A DNA stretch of 18,804 nucleotides from JBBSQE01 sp038258095 (GTDB lineage: Bacteria; Actinomycetota; Thermoleophilia; Solirubrobacterales; 70-9), in contig JBBSQE010000029.1 in the NCBI GenBank assembly GCA_038258095.1, positions 1 to 18,804 on the forward strand, written 5' to 3'. Positions 12,034-18,804 of the stretch are shown one piece after another. Under the pieces are notes generated by a model. It had not been told where the DNA came from. It did not search any database and saw nothing but the letters and a program-made list of their open reading frames with translations. Numbering within the stretch: position 1 is the first letter of the stretch; the number at the start of each line of letters is the position of its first letter. A program made the position numbers and the translations under genes.

Positions 12034-13380
12034 TCAGGCACGACGCACCAGTCGGGCGCCCTCGGCGGAGTCTCGGACGTCCCAGCCGAGGCGTGCGAGC
12101 TCGTCGCGCACCTCGTCCGCGCGCTCGAAGTTGCGCTCCGCGCGCGCCGTCTCCCGCTCTGCGAGCAGCTCCTCGGCAATCGCCCCCGGGTCCTCTGCGT
12201 CGGCCCCAGCAAGCGACTCGAGCCCGACGAGCTCCAGCATCGCGGCGAGTGTGCTGCGGGCGTCGGCGACCGGTGCCCGGTTCGCCGCCGCGACCAGGTC
12301 GAAGGCCGCCGCGAAGGCGGCAGGGGTGTTGAAGTCATCGGAGAGGGCCCCGAGGAAGCGCTCGTGGTGGGCGGCGGCCACCTCGGCTTCGCCCTCATCC
12401 GGGTCGGGCTCGCGGAGGAAGTTCCGCAAGCGCTCGATCCGGGCCTTGGACTCCTTCAGCGCCTCGGCGCTGAAGGCGAGCGGCTGCCTGTAGCGCCCTG
12501 AGAGCAGGTAGGCGACGACGGCCTCGCGCCCGTAGCGGTCAAGCGCCTCGACGAGTTGAAACACGTTCCCCTCGGTCTTCGACATCTTCTCTGCGCTCGT
12601 CTCGATCATTCCGTTGTGCATCCATGCCCTCGCGAAGGGGCGCCCGGCGGCGCTCGACTGCGCGATCTCGTTCTCGTGGTGGGGGAAGACGAGGTCGGAG
12701 CCACCGCCGTGGATCGCGAACTCCGGCCCCAGCTCGGCCTCGGCCATCGCCGAGCACTCGATGTGCCAGGCGGGACGGCCCGGGCCCCAGGGGGAATCCC
12801 AGCTCGTGTCCTCGTCGGACTTCGTCGCCTTCCAGAGGGCGAAGTCGATCGGCGACTCCTTACGGTTGCGGGAATCGACGTCCTCCCCCTGGTCCATGTC
12901 CTCGAGGCGCCGATTCGACAGGGCTCCGTAGGCATCGAAGCTCAAGACCCTGAAGTAGACGTCACCCTCGGACTCATAGGCATGCCCCAGCTCGACCAGC
13001 TCCGCGGTGAGCGCAATGATCGGGTCCACCATCTCGCTTGCGAGCGGCTCGGAGTCGGGACGGCCGATCCCGAGACGACCTGTGTCCTCAATATATGCGG
13101 CCGTCATCTCCGCGGCGAACTCCGCCGAGCCCTGGCCGGCCTCGCGCGCAGCCGCATAGATCTTGTCGTTGATGTCGGTGATGTTGATCACGAGCCGCGG
13201 CCGGTACCCCTGACTGCGGAGAAACCTCGCAAAGAGCGAGAAAACGACGAACGGCCGGGCGTTGCCGATGTGGATGCGGCTGTAGACGGTCGGCCCGCAG
13301 GCATAGATCCCGACCTCCCGGCCGGGGTCGAGAGCGTGGATCTCGCCCGAAAGGGTGTCCCTTATGCGGATGTCGCGCAT
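12034..13380 (-). CDS. cysS: Cysteinyl-tRNA synthetase
   Basis: This 448-residue class I aminoacyl-tRNA synthetase attaches cysteine to tRNA-Cys. Motifs are CGPTVY (28-33), HIGN (37-40, the HIGH motif), WHIECSAMA with Cys209, HHENE (234-238) and KMSKT (265-269). The zinc ligands Cys28, Cys209, His234 and Glu238 fall at the same residue numbers as in the E. coli enzyme, which supports the ATG at 13380 as start. No Shine-Dalgarno precedes that ATG; instead TAGCAT, a -10-like hexamer, sits 7 nt upstream, the geometry of a leaderless transcript. The C-terminal region has the usual DALR-like helices. It is the first gene of cysS-rlmB(-sigH) and divergent from the SCP2-hydrolase operon. Confidence 0.97.
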   Translation of the reverse strand: MRDIRIRDTLSGEIHALDPGREVGIYACGPTVYSRIHIGNARPFVVFSLFARFLRSQGYRPRLVINITDINDKIYAAAREAGQGSAEFAAEMTAAYIEDTGRLGIGRPDSEPLASEMVDPIIALTAELVELGHAYESEGDVYFRVLSFDAYGALSNRRLEDMDQGEDVDSRNRKESPIDFALWKATKSDEDTSWDSPWGPGRPAWHIECSAMAEAELGPEFAIHGGGSDLVFPHHENEIAQSSAAGRPFARAWMHNGMIETSAEKMSKTEGNVFQLVEALDRYGREAVVAYLLSGRYRQPLAFSAEALKESKARIERLRNFLREPDPDEGEAEVAAAHHERFLGALSDDFNTPAAFAAAFDLVAAANRAPVADARSTLAAMLELVGLESLAGADAEDPGAIAEELLAERETARAERNFERADEVRDELARLGWDVRDSAEGARLVRRA

Positions 13381-13434
13381 CCGGGTGATGCTAGATGCCC
13401 GCCCGGCCCTCCGGCTAGACTCCCCACCCGGATG
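13378..13434. promoter_or_regulatory. Divergent promoter region with inverted repeat over both start codons
   Basis: CATCCGGGTG (13378-13387) and CACCCGGATG (13425-13434) are exact reverse complements and contain the cysS and SCP2-hydrolase start codons respectively. Between them lie TAGCAT for cysS (minus, 13393-13388, 7 nt before ATG) and TAGACT for the hydrolase gene (plus, 13416-13421, 10 nt before ATG). No -35 consensus and no Shine-Dalgarno are visible for either gene. Confidence 0.5.
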
Positions 13435-14679
13435 AGCAGCTCGATGAAGGCCCACCGTCTGCGGCGGGTCGAGGAGGCATTCGCCTCGCTGCCCGAGCGC
13501 TACCTCGGCGTCGACGAGGGTGATGACGCCATTATCCAGATCCGCCTCGAGGACGTCGGCCGGAGCTGGGAGGTCGAGCTGAAGCCGGACCGTTGCCGGG
13601 TCGGGAACTCGCCCGCGCACCGGCCTGATGTCGTGATCGGTACCGACTCGGCGACCTGGCTCGCGCTGCGCGAGGGGCGCCTCTCCGGGCTCGACGCCTT
13701 TTCGCAGCGGCGGCTCTGGGCACGCGGCGACCTCGACGCCGAGGTCGGCTTCGAGGGTGTCTTCCGCCTCCCCCACGACCGTCCGCCGCTGATGCGGATG
13801 CACGACGTGCAGGTTCGCGGCGCCTCGATCTCGACCCTGACCGCCGGCCAGGGGGATGAGCACGTGATCCTGATCCACGGTCTCGGCGGGGCCAAGAGCT
13901 CGTTTTACGAAACGGTCTCCGCCCTGTCCGGCGGCTACACCGTCCACGCGATCGACCTCCCCGGGTTCGGCGGCTCCTCGAAGCCGGTGCGCGCCGCATA
14001 CGACCCGGACTTCTTCGCCCGCCACGTGCTCCGCTTCATGGACGCGCTCGCGCTCGACCGTGCCCACCTGGTCGGCAACTCGATGGGAGGGCGCGCCGCC
14101 CTCGAGGTCGGCCTCCGTGCCCCTGATCGCGTCCGCACGCTCAGCCTTCTCGCCCCCTCGATGGCCTGGCTGCGGGGCCGCACGTTTGCTCCGCTCGTGA
14201 AGCTCCTCCGCCCCGAGGCGGCGGCCATCCCACACCCGATGACCGCCGGGATGGTGAAGAGCCAGTTCTGGGGCCTGATCGCCCGTCCCGACCGTGTCGA
14301 CCCCGCCGTCGGCGACATCGCCGCCGACGAGTTCGTCCGCGTCTACCGCTCGCGGATGGCGCGGGTCGCCTTCGCCGCGGCCGCCCGGAACATCTATCTG
14401 GAGAAGCCCTACGGGGAGGGTGGTTTCTGGACCCGCCTGGAGGGCCTCCAGCCGCCCTCGCTCTTCATCTGGGGCTCCGAGGACAAGCTCGTGCCGGCCA
14501 GCTTCTCCCGTCACGTCGAGGCGATCCTGCCCGACTCGGCCCAGGTCGTGCTCGCCGAATGCGGCCATGTTCCCCAGATCGAGCTTCCCGACCGCACCCA
14601 CGCGATGGTCCACAGCTTCATCGCCAGCGAGGGCGAGCAGTTCGGCGGGGACGAGATACTCGCCACCGCCATTCGCTAG
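13432..14679 (+). CDS. SCP2 sterol/lipid-binding domain fused to alpha/beta hydrolase
   Basis: This 415-residue protein joins two folds. Residues about 8-112 resemble an SCP2/SCPx-type lipid-carrier domain (IIQIRLEDVGRSWEVELKPD, then PDVVIGTDSATWLALREGRL, and a final FEGVFRL). Residues about 125-400 are an alpha/beta hydrolase: oxyanion HGLGG (149-153), nucleophile elbow GNSMGG with Ser217, acid Asp351 in WGSEDKLVP, and His379 in CGHVPQIE. The family gives esterase, lipase or C-C hydrolase activity; the attached lipid carrier suggests a hydrophobic substrate. It leads a plus-strand operon with an MGAT-like acyltransferase and an SRPBCC protein. The ATG at 13432 lacks a Shine-Dalgarno; an in-frame ATG at 13444 is an alternative. 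The stop codon lies inside a 17-bp tandem duplication. Confidence 0.87.
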   Translation: MSSSMKAHRLRRVEEAFASLPERYLGVDEGDDAIIQIRLEDVGRSWEVELKPDRCRVGNSPAHRPDVVIGTDSATWLALREGRLSGLDAFSQRRLWARGDLDAEVGFEGVFRLPHDRPPLMRMHDVQVRGASISTLTAGQGDEHVILIHGLGGAKSSFYETVSALSGGYTVHAIDLPGFGGSSKPVRAAYDPDFFARHVLRFMDALALDRAHLVGNSMGGRAALEVGLRAPDRVRTLSLLAPSMAWLRGRTFAPLVKLLRPEAAAIPHPMTAGMVKSQFWGLIARPDRVDPAVGDIAADEFVRVYRSRMARVAFAAAARNIYLEKPYGEGGFWTRLEGLQPPSLFIWGSEDKLVPASFSRHVEAILPDSAQVVLAECGHVPQIELPDRTHAMVHSFIASEGEQFGGDEILATAIR

Positions 14680-14695
14680 CCACCGCCATCCGCTC
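14662..14695 (+). repeat. 17-bp tandem duplication over the hydrolase stop codon
   Basis: GCCACCGCCATTCGCTA (14662-14678) is followed directly by GCCACCGCCATCCGCTC (14679-14695), a copy with two differences. The TAG stop is formed across the junction. Since 17 is not a multiple of three, the duplication may have reset the end of the protein. Confidence 0.6.
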
Positions 14696-14713
14696 GCTCC
14701 CGCCGCGCTGAAC

Positions 14714-14719
14714 TACAAT
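14714..14719 (+). promoter_or_regulatory. -10 box of the MGAT-like acyltransferase gene
   Basis: TACAAT matches the -10 consensus at 5 of 6 positions and ends 10 nt before the ATG at 14730. No -35 is evident and no Shine-Dalgarno lies between it and the ATG. Transcription from here would give an mRNA with a leader of only a few bases, in addition to read-through from the hydrolase gene. Confidence 0.5.
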
Positions 14720-14729
14720 CGCTCTGGCA

Positions 14730-15683
14730 ATGGGCACCACTGAGACGCTCGCCGCGAAGGCGAGCCAGAACGGCGACAGCGCCGCGCATGATGAGGAGCC
14801 GGGAGCTGCCGGCGACGAATCCGCCAATCCCTTCTCCCGGGCCGTGGGGCGAGCCCTCGGCTCCGTGGCGGACCTGATCGCGAGCCGCCTCAAGGCCGAC
14901 CTCGACGACCGCGACCCCGACTACATCCGCGAGCACCTCCCGCTCGTCTGGCTGCTCTCGAGCATCTGGTTCCGGGGTGAGGTGCGAAACCTCGGCAACA
15001 TCCCCGAGTCCGGGCCGGTGCTGATGGTGGGCAACCACTCGGGGGGCAACATGACCCCCGACACCCAGATCCTCACGCTCGCCTTCTCGACCTACTTCGG
15101 AGTCGAGCGACCCTACTACCAGCTTGCCCACAACCTCGTCGTCGCCTCGCCGGTCGGCCAGATCCTCCGCAAGTACGGAACGGTGTCCGCGTCTCCTGAG
15201 AATGCCGAGCGGGCCCTCGACTCCGGCGCCGCCCTGCTGGTCTATCCCGGAGGGGACTGGGAGGTCCACCGCTCCTCCTGGGAGGGAAACACGGTCGACT
15301 TCGGCGGCCGCCGCGGCTACGTGCGGCTGGCGCTCAAGAAGAAGGTGCCGATCGTCCCGGTCGTCAGCGTCGGAGGCCAGGAGACCGCGCTCTTCCTCGG
15401 CCGCGGCAACCGGCTCGCTCGCGGCCTGGGGCTTGACTCGCTCTTCCGGCTCAAAGTCCTCCCCGTGTCGATCGCTCCCCCCTGGGGCCTCAACGTCGGC
15501 GACTTTCTCGGCCACCTTCCGCTCCCCGCCAAGATCACGATCGAGGTGCTCCCACCGATCGATCTCGAGGAGCAGTTCGGTCCCGACCCCGACATCGACG
15601 AGATCCACGACTACGTCACGCGGGTCATGCAGGAGGCGCTCGATGCGCTCGCCGCGGAGCGCCGCTTTCCGGTGATCGGATGA
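14730..15683 (+). CDS. Lysophospholipid/acylglycerol acyltransferase family protein (MGAT-like LPLAT)
   Basis: This 317-residue protein belongs to the LPLAT superfamily, in the branch resembling mono-/diacylglycerol acyltransferases. The catalytic His103 lies in GNHSGGNMTPD, where the aspartate is seven residues further away than the usual HX4D, as I recall for this branch. VYPGGDWEVHR (171-181) replaces the FPEG motif of PlsC, and VPIVPVVSVGGQET (206-219) is the next block. It probably transfers an acyl chain to a glycerolipid or related alcohol. Residues 1-35 are an acidic, Ala/Gly/Ser-rich disordered extension. Its stop overlaps the next start (ATGA), so it is coupled to the SRPBCC gene. 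The exact acceptor is not predictable. Confidence 0.88.
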   Translation: MGTTETLAAKASQNGDSAAHDEEPGAAGDESANPFSRAVGRALGSVADLIASRLKADLDDRDPDYIREHLPLVWLLSSIWFRGEVRNLGNIPESGPVLMVGNHSGGNMTPDTQILTLAFSTYFGVERPYYQLAHNLVVASPVGQILRKYGTVSASPENAERALDSGAALLVYPGGDWEVHRSSWEGNTVDFGGRRGYVRLALKKKVPIVPVVSVGGQETALFLGRGNRLARGLGLDSLFRLKVLPVSIAPPWGLNVGDFLGHLPLPAKITIEVLPPIDLEEQFGPDPDIDEIHDYVTRVMQEALDALAAERRFPVIG

Positions 15684-16183
15684 GGATCTCGGAATCGGTC
15701 ACCGTCTCGGCTCCGCCTCACCTGGTGTGGAGGTTTCTCGCGGAGCCCGACAACTACTTGCGATTCATGTCTGGGGTGACCCGCTGGGAAGTCGTCGGCG
15801 ACCGGCGCACCGGGCTCGGCGCCCGTTATCGGATGCTGCTCCGGATCGGCGCCGCCGAGGTCGGTGGCCTGGTCGAGATCGTCGAGTTCTCGGAGCCCAA
15901 GGACATGGCCTGGACATCCGTAACCGGGGTCGACCAGCGTGGCCGCTGGCGGATCCGGGACGCCCGTGATGGCCGCTCCCGCGTCGAGTTCCGCTACGCG
16001 TACGGAGTCGCCGGTGGCGGTATCTTCGGCTGGCTTTCCGAGATGGTGGCGGCGCCCACGCTCGGGCGCCACGTCAGACGGACGCTCCACCAACTGAAGC
16101 GCCAGGTCGAACACGAGCAGCTCCGGTCCGAAGCGGAGCGTCGGCGTGCAGCGCGAGAGGCATCACCCGCCGGCGCGGGCTAG
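15680..16183 (+). CDS. SRPBCC (START/Bet v1-like) family protein
   Basis: This 167-residue protein shows the SRPBCC/polyketide-cyclase-like pattern: an N-terminal strand ISESVTVSAPPHLVWRFLAE, a helix-strand core (YRMLLRIGAAEVGGLVEIVE, then DMAWTSVTGVDQRGRWRIR) and a long C-terminal helix (TLGRHVRRTLHQLKRQVEHE). Such proteins form a deep hydrophobic cavity that binds lipids or other apolar ligands. Its ATG overlaps the stop of the acyltransferase by 4 nt (ATGA), which argues for a shared task, perhaps ligand delivery or product binding. The tail after residue 140 is charged and probably disordered. It converges on the coiled-coil gene, 13 nt between stops. Confidence 0.88.
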   Translation: MRISESVTVSAPPHLVWRFLAEPDNYLRFMSGVTRWEVVGDRRTGLGARYRMLLRIGAAEVGGLVEIVEFSEPKDMAWTSVTGVDQRGRWRIRDARDGRSRVEFRYAYGVAGGGIFGWLSEMVAAPTLGRHVRRTLHQLKRQVEHEQLRSEAERRRAAREASPAGAG

Positions 16184-16196
16184 AAGAGCTGGAAGG

Positions 16197-17405
16197 TCAG
16201 AAGGTCCGGTAGCCGCCGACGGGCTCGCGTGCCGGCTTCGGAGCCGGATCGCCGCCCGGGGACCGTCGCGGCCGGCGAGCGGGTGCGGTGGCAGCGCCCG
16301 CTGAAGCCTGGTCGTCGTCGCGGCGTTCGTAGGGCGCCGCCGTCTCGTCGGCGGCCGCGAGCGCATTGCGGCGCGCGCGCTCTGAGGAGCTCCGCACCTC
16401 GTCCTCGAAGCCGCGGCGGGCGATCTCGGCCTTGCGCTCCGCTTCTGAGCGGAGGCGATCCTCCTCGGCGCGCATACGTTCCTCGGCCCTGCCGCGGGCA
16501 AGCTCCTCGGCGTCTAGCTGCACGCGCTCGACGAGTTTCTGCACGCGTTCCTCGGCATCCTTGCGGACCTGCTCCGTTCCGGCCATGACGCGCCTCTCGA
16601 TGTCGGCCTCGATCCTCTGCACGGTCTCGGCGGCCACCCGCTCCGCGATGTCGGCCCGCTCCTCGGCGGCGGCGACGCGAAGCTTCGCGTCGGCCTCGGC
16701 ATCAGCGGCGTGGCGCTCGGCCTCGCGGGCACGGTGCTCGATGGCATCAGTGACCTTGATCCGCGTCCCTTCAACCCGCCTGTCGGCATCGGACTCGAGC
16801 CGCCTCGTGGTCTCCTTCAGGGACTTGTCGGCTGCGGCCTTGAGGGCGACGATGCGCGCCTCGAGCTCGCGCTTCTCCCGCTGAGCCTTCTCGAAGGCCC
16901 GTGCCGTCTCCCGCTCGGACTCCTTGACCTGGGCCTCCGTGCGCTCGAGCTTCTGCTCCGCGGTGACCGCCCGTTTCTGGGCATCACGTGTCAGCTTTCT
17001 CGCCGCATCGAGGCGCTCGCGCGCTTCTGAGGCGATCTTCGCGAGCGTCACCTTCGCCTTGCCCTTCAGCTCCTCGCGGATCTCGGTGAGCGATTCCTCG
17101 AAGCGGGCCTCGGCGGCGATCGCCTCGCGCTCGGCCTCCGCGGCGTGTCGCTCGGCCTCGCGGGCCTGCTCGGTAGCCTGCCTCGCCAGCGCCAGCGCCT
17201 CGACCTCGGACTCACGGGCCTCGACCGCGATGTCGAGCGCCTCCGCCTCGCGGATCCTGAACTCGCCCGCCAGGGCGCTTGCCCTGGCACGCATCCGCTC
17301 GGTGGCCTCGCCCACGACCCGCAGTTGCGGAGGGGCGGGGTGGGGAGTCGTCACCTCGTCCACCTCTTCTGGCACCGGAGCCGAAGCTGATGAAGAATCG
17401 CTCAT
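16197..17405 (-). CDS. Long coiled-coil protein of unknown function
   Basis: This 402-residue protein is almost entirely a charged, Ala/Glu/Arg-rich coiled coil from about residue 35 to 345, with repeated patterns such as AEERADIAERVAAETVQRIE and AREAERHAADAEAD. It has an acidic N-terminus (PVPEEVDEVTTPHPAPP) and a basic, Pro-rich tail ending GGYRTF. There is no signal peptide, transmembrane helix or enzyme motif. A scaffold or cytoskeleton-like role (as in DivIVA- or filament-type proteins) is possible but unsupported by any named domain. The ATG at 17405 has only a GGAG placed too close to serve; TAGGTT (17420-17415), 9 nt upstream, could be the -10 of a nearly leaderless mRNA. Composition biases make similarity searches unreliable for it. 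Confidence 0.8.
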   Translation of the reverse strand: MSDSSSASAPVPEEVDEVTTPHPAPPQLRVVGEATERMRARASALAGEFRIREAEALDIAVEARESEVEALALARQATEQAREAERHAAEAEREAIAAEARFEESLTEIREELKGKAKVTLAKIASEARERLDAARKLTRDAQKRAVTAEQKLERTEAQVKESERETARAFEKAQREKRELEARIVALKAAADKSLKETTRRLESDADRRVEGTRIKVTDAIEHRAREAERHAADAEADAKLRVAAAEERADIAERVAAETVQRIEADIERRVMAGTEQVRKDAEERVQKLVERVQLDAEELARGRAEERMRAEEDRLRSEAERKAEIARRGFEDEVRSSSERARRNALAAADETAAPYERRDDDQASAGAATAPARRPRRSPGGDPAPKPAREPVGGYRTF

Positions 17406-17449
17406 GCTCCGCTCAACCTAGCGGTTCCCGCCGAGGGTCGGAGTGCCGC

Positions 17450-18070
17450 TTACGGCGACCCCGGATGGGGCGTGATCAACGCGACCGGGATGCCGAGGCC
17501 CGCCTCGCGCCTCACCGTGGCGATCCGCCGCCCCGGCTGGACCGCGTCCCGCACCGCACCGAGCTTCTCGCCGAACAATTCGGCTGCCAGTCCGATGTCG
17601 GCAACCGTCATCGTCAGGCCCCAGAACGCGGCGGGGCCGTCTGACCCGTGGGGATTCTCGACGACTTCGACGATCGTGGCGCCCGGCCGAAAAAACGCCT
17701 GCCGGACATCAGGCCCGGGCTCGGTTGCCTCGCGGACTCGCCTCAGCACGAACCCCGCGCCCTCCATGGCCGCCACGGTCCGCTTCAGATCAGGGGTGAA
17801 GACGACGATGTGGTCGACGGCGGCGGCGCTGTTCGGGTGGTCGACGCCGGTCGCCGTGTTCGGGTGCTCGGCCGGCACCTCCCTACCCTCCTGCCCGATC
17901 TCGGTGGGGAGTCCGTCGATCTCCTTCGAGCCGGCGCCGAGCAGGATCCAGCCGCTGATGCCTCCGTCGCCCCCTTCGAGCCGTATCTCGACTCCGCCGA
18001 GGGTCGCCGAGCCGCCCGAGACCGTGAACCCGCACTCCTCCCACGCCCCCGCGGGCGAGGCGACCCGCAC
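17450..18070 (-). CDS. VOC-superfamily (glyoxalase-like) protein, two-module
   Basis: This protein has at least 206 residues and two VOC-like halves. The second is clear: AAVDHIVVFTPDLKRTVAAM then EGAGFVLRRVREATE, PGATIVEVVENPHG and ADIGLAAELFGEKLGAVRDA. The first is weaker (VRVASPAGAWEECGFTVSGG, GGVEIRLEG). VOC proteins bind metals and act as lyases, dioxygenases or binding proteins; no specific role can be given. The only usual start in frame is GTG 18070, which cuts into the first strand of module one. A CTG at 18097 that overlaps the ligase stop (CTGA) would restore the strand as LSEDLAIAAVRVA and has GAGG 7 nt upstream. It is co-directional with the ligase gene and probably in its operon. 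Confidence 0.78.
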   Translation of the reverse strand: MRVASPAGAWEECGFTVSGGSATLGGVEIRLEGGDGGISGWILLGAGSKEIDGLPTEIGQEGREVPAEHPNTATGVDHPNSAAAVDHIVVFTPDLKRTVAAMEGAGFVLRRVREATEPGPDVRQAFFRPGATIVEVVENPHGSDGPAAFWGLTMTVADIGLAAELFGEKLGAVRDAVQPGRRIATVRREAGLGIPVALITPHPGSP

Positions 18071-18093
18071 GGCGGCGATCGCGAGGTCCTCGC

Positions 18094-18804
18094 TCAGCCC
18101 GTGCCCTCGCCGTCGCCATCAGCGGCGTCGTCGCCACCGGTCGTCGCCGAGCGCCCACTTTCCTCTTCCTCACGCTCGACCAGCTTGCGCTTGAGGATCT
18201 TGCCGGTGGCGTTGCGCGGCAGCTCGTCGAGGAACTCCACCTCGCGCGGCGCCTTGTAGCCGGCGAGGTTCGACTTGACGTGCTTGCGGACCTCGTCCTC
18301 GGAGACATCCTTGCCCTCGCCGGTGACGACGAAGGCCTTGAGGCGCTGGCCGAACTTCTCGTCCTCGACGCCGATGACCGCGGCCTCGGCGATCGCCTCG
18401 TGGTCGGCGAGCAGGTCCTCGACCTCGCGGGGGAAGACGTTCTCGCCGCCGGAGACGATCATCTCGTCGTCGCGGCCGTCGATGAAGAGGCGCCCGTCAT
18501 CGTCGAAATGGCCGACATCGCCCGAGGAGAGCAGGCCGTCGATCGCGTCCTTGCCACCGCCGCCGGTGTAGCCCTCGAAGGCCATGTCGTTGCCGACGAA
18601 GATACGTCCCGTCTCACCCTCCTTGACCGGCTTGTCGTCTTCCCCGTAGAGCCTGACCGTCGTGCCGCGCGGGGGGCGGCCTGCGGTCCCCGGAGCGGCC
18701 CGGAGATCGGCCGGACCCGCGATGGTCGCGTAGGCGACCTCGGTTGAGCCGTAGAGGTTGTAGACGTTGTCGCCGAAGTGGTCCATCCACTTGATCGCGA
18801 GCTC
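18094..18804 (-). CDS. Acyl-CoA synthetase / AMP-dependent ligase, C-terminal part (runs off window)
   Basis: The frame is open to the window edge, so the N-terminal half lies beyond 18804. The visible 236 residues carry the adenylate-forming signatures: NLYGSTEVAYA (A5), SSGDVGHFDDDGRLFIDGRD (A7-A8, with the conserved Asp and Arg), SGGENVFPREVEDLL, and NATGKILKRKLVE with the catalytic lysine (A10). A short Asp/Gly-rich tail follows. These enzymes activate a carboxylate with ATP and join it to CoA. The chain specificity is not visible in this half; the composition of the core fits the fatty-acyl-CoA or AMP-ligase group widespread in actinobacteria. The stop TGA overlaps a possible CTG start of the VOC gene downstream. 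Confidence 0.93.
   Translation of the reverse strand, partial: ELAIKWMDHFGDNVYNLYGSTEVAYATIAGPADLRAAPGTAGRPPRGTTVRLYGEDDKPVKEGETGRIFVGNDMAFEGYTGGGGKDAIDGLLSSGDVGHFDDDGRLFIDGRDDEMIVSGGENVFPREVEDLLADHEAIAEAAVIGVEDEKFGQRLKAFVVTGEGKDVSEDEVRKHVKSNLAGYKAPREVEFLDELPRNATGKILKRKLVEREEEESGRSATTGGDDAADGDGEGTG

Noticed and set aside
13381..14613. Upstream extension of the cysS reading frame
   Set aside because: It is antisense to the SCP2-hydrolase gene and has no family match. Zinc-ligand numbering identical to E. coli CysRS fixes the start at 13380.

Overview
The window is a stretch of high-GC actinobacterial chromosome. A Spo0H-like sigma factor (SigH) placed behind cysS and rlmB, an RskA-type anti-sigma factor, a DUF4383 protein and abundant leaderless-looking starts together suggest the class Thermoleophilia (Solirubrobacterales-like). 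This placement is an inference from gene content and style; no rRNA or marker phylogeny is available here. There is no CRISPR array, no recognisable insertion sequence and no prophage.

Layout. (1) 1-1848, minus strand: the 5' end of a small unknown gene, a CNNM/CBS/CorC-type membrane protein and a pterin carbinolamine dehydratase. The dehydratase start is interlocked with the start of a divergent BtuF-like binding protein (1859-2779, plus). (2) 2788-4934, minus: ECF sigma factor, RskA-type anti-sigma factor and rhomboid protease, with a divergent DUF4383 membrane protein (5039-5470) across an intergenic region that carries an AT-rich dyad. (3) 10141 down to 5483, minus: tRNA-Thr(UGU), then without a gap an extradiol-type VOC dioxygenase, a maleylacetate-reductase-like iron alcohol dehydrogenase, a PlsC-GpsA fusion protein, a second ECF sigma factor and its overlapping small membrane partner. 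(4) 10142-10452: a gene-free stretch with a long imperfect hairpin, tandem 41-bp repeats and a terminator-like stem. (5) 13380 down to 10453, minus: cysS, rlmB and sigH, the same order as in the Bacillus cysS-rlmB-sigH neighbourhood. (6) 13432-16183, plus: a lipid-handling operon of SCP2-alpha/beta-hydrolase fusion, MGAT-like acyltransferase and SRPBCC protein. (7) 18804 down to 16197, minus: the 3' part of an acyl-CoA synthetase/AMP ligase, a two-domain VOC protein and a long coiled-coil protein.

How the genes may work together. Lipid chemistry recurs: the PlsC-GpsA fusion joins glycerol-3-phosphate supply to phosphatidate synthesis, the plus-strand operon combines two lipid-binding folds with a hydrolase and an acyltransferase, and an acyl-CoA ligase lies at the edge. 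The dioxygenase and reductase pair resembles the lower hydroquinone pathway. Two independent ECF modules and SigH make the window rich in transcriptional control. The least ordinary points are the tRNA whose 3' end abuts a start codon, the PlsC-GpsA fusion, the SCP2-hydrolase fusion operon, the rhomboid next to an RskA-type anti-sigma factor, and the structured repeat region at 10170-10380.
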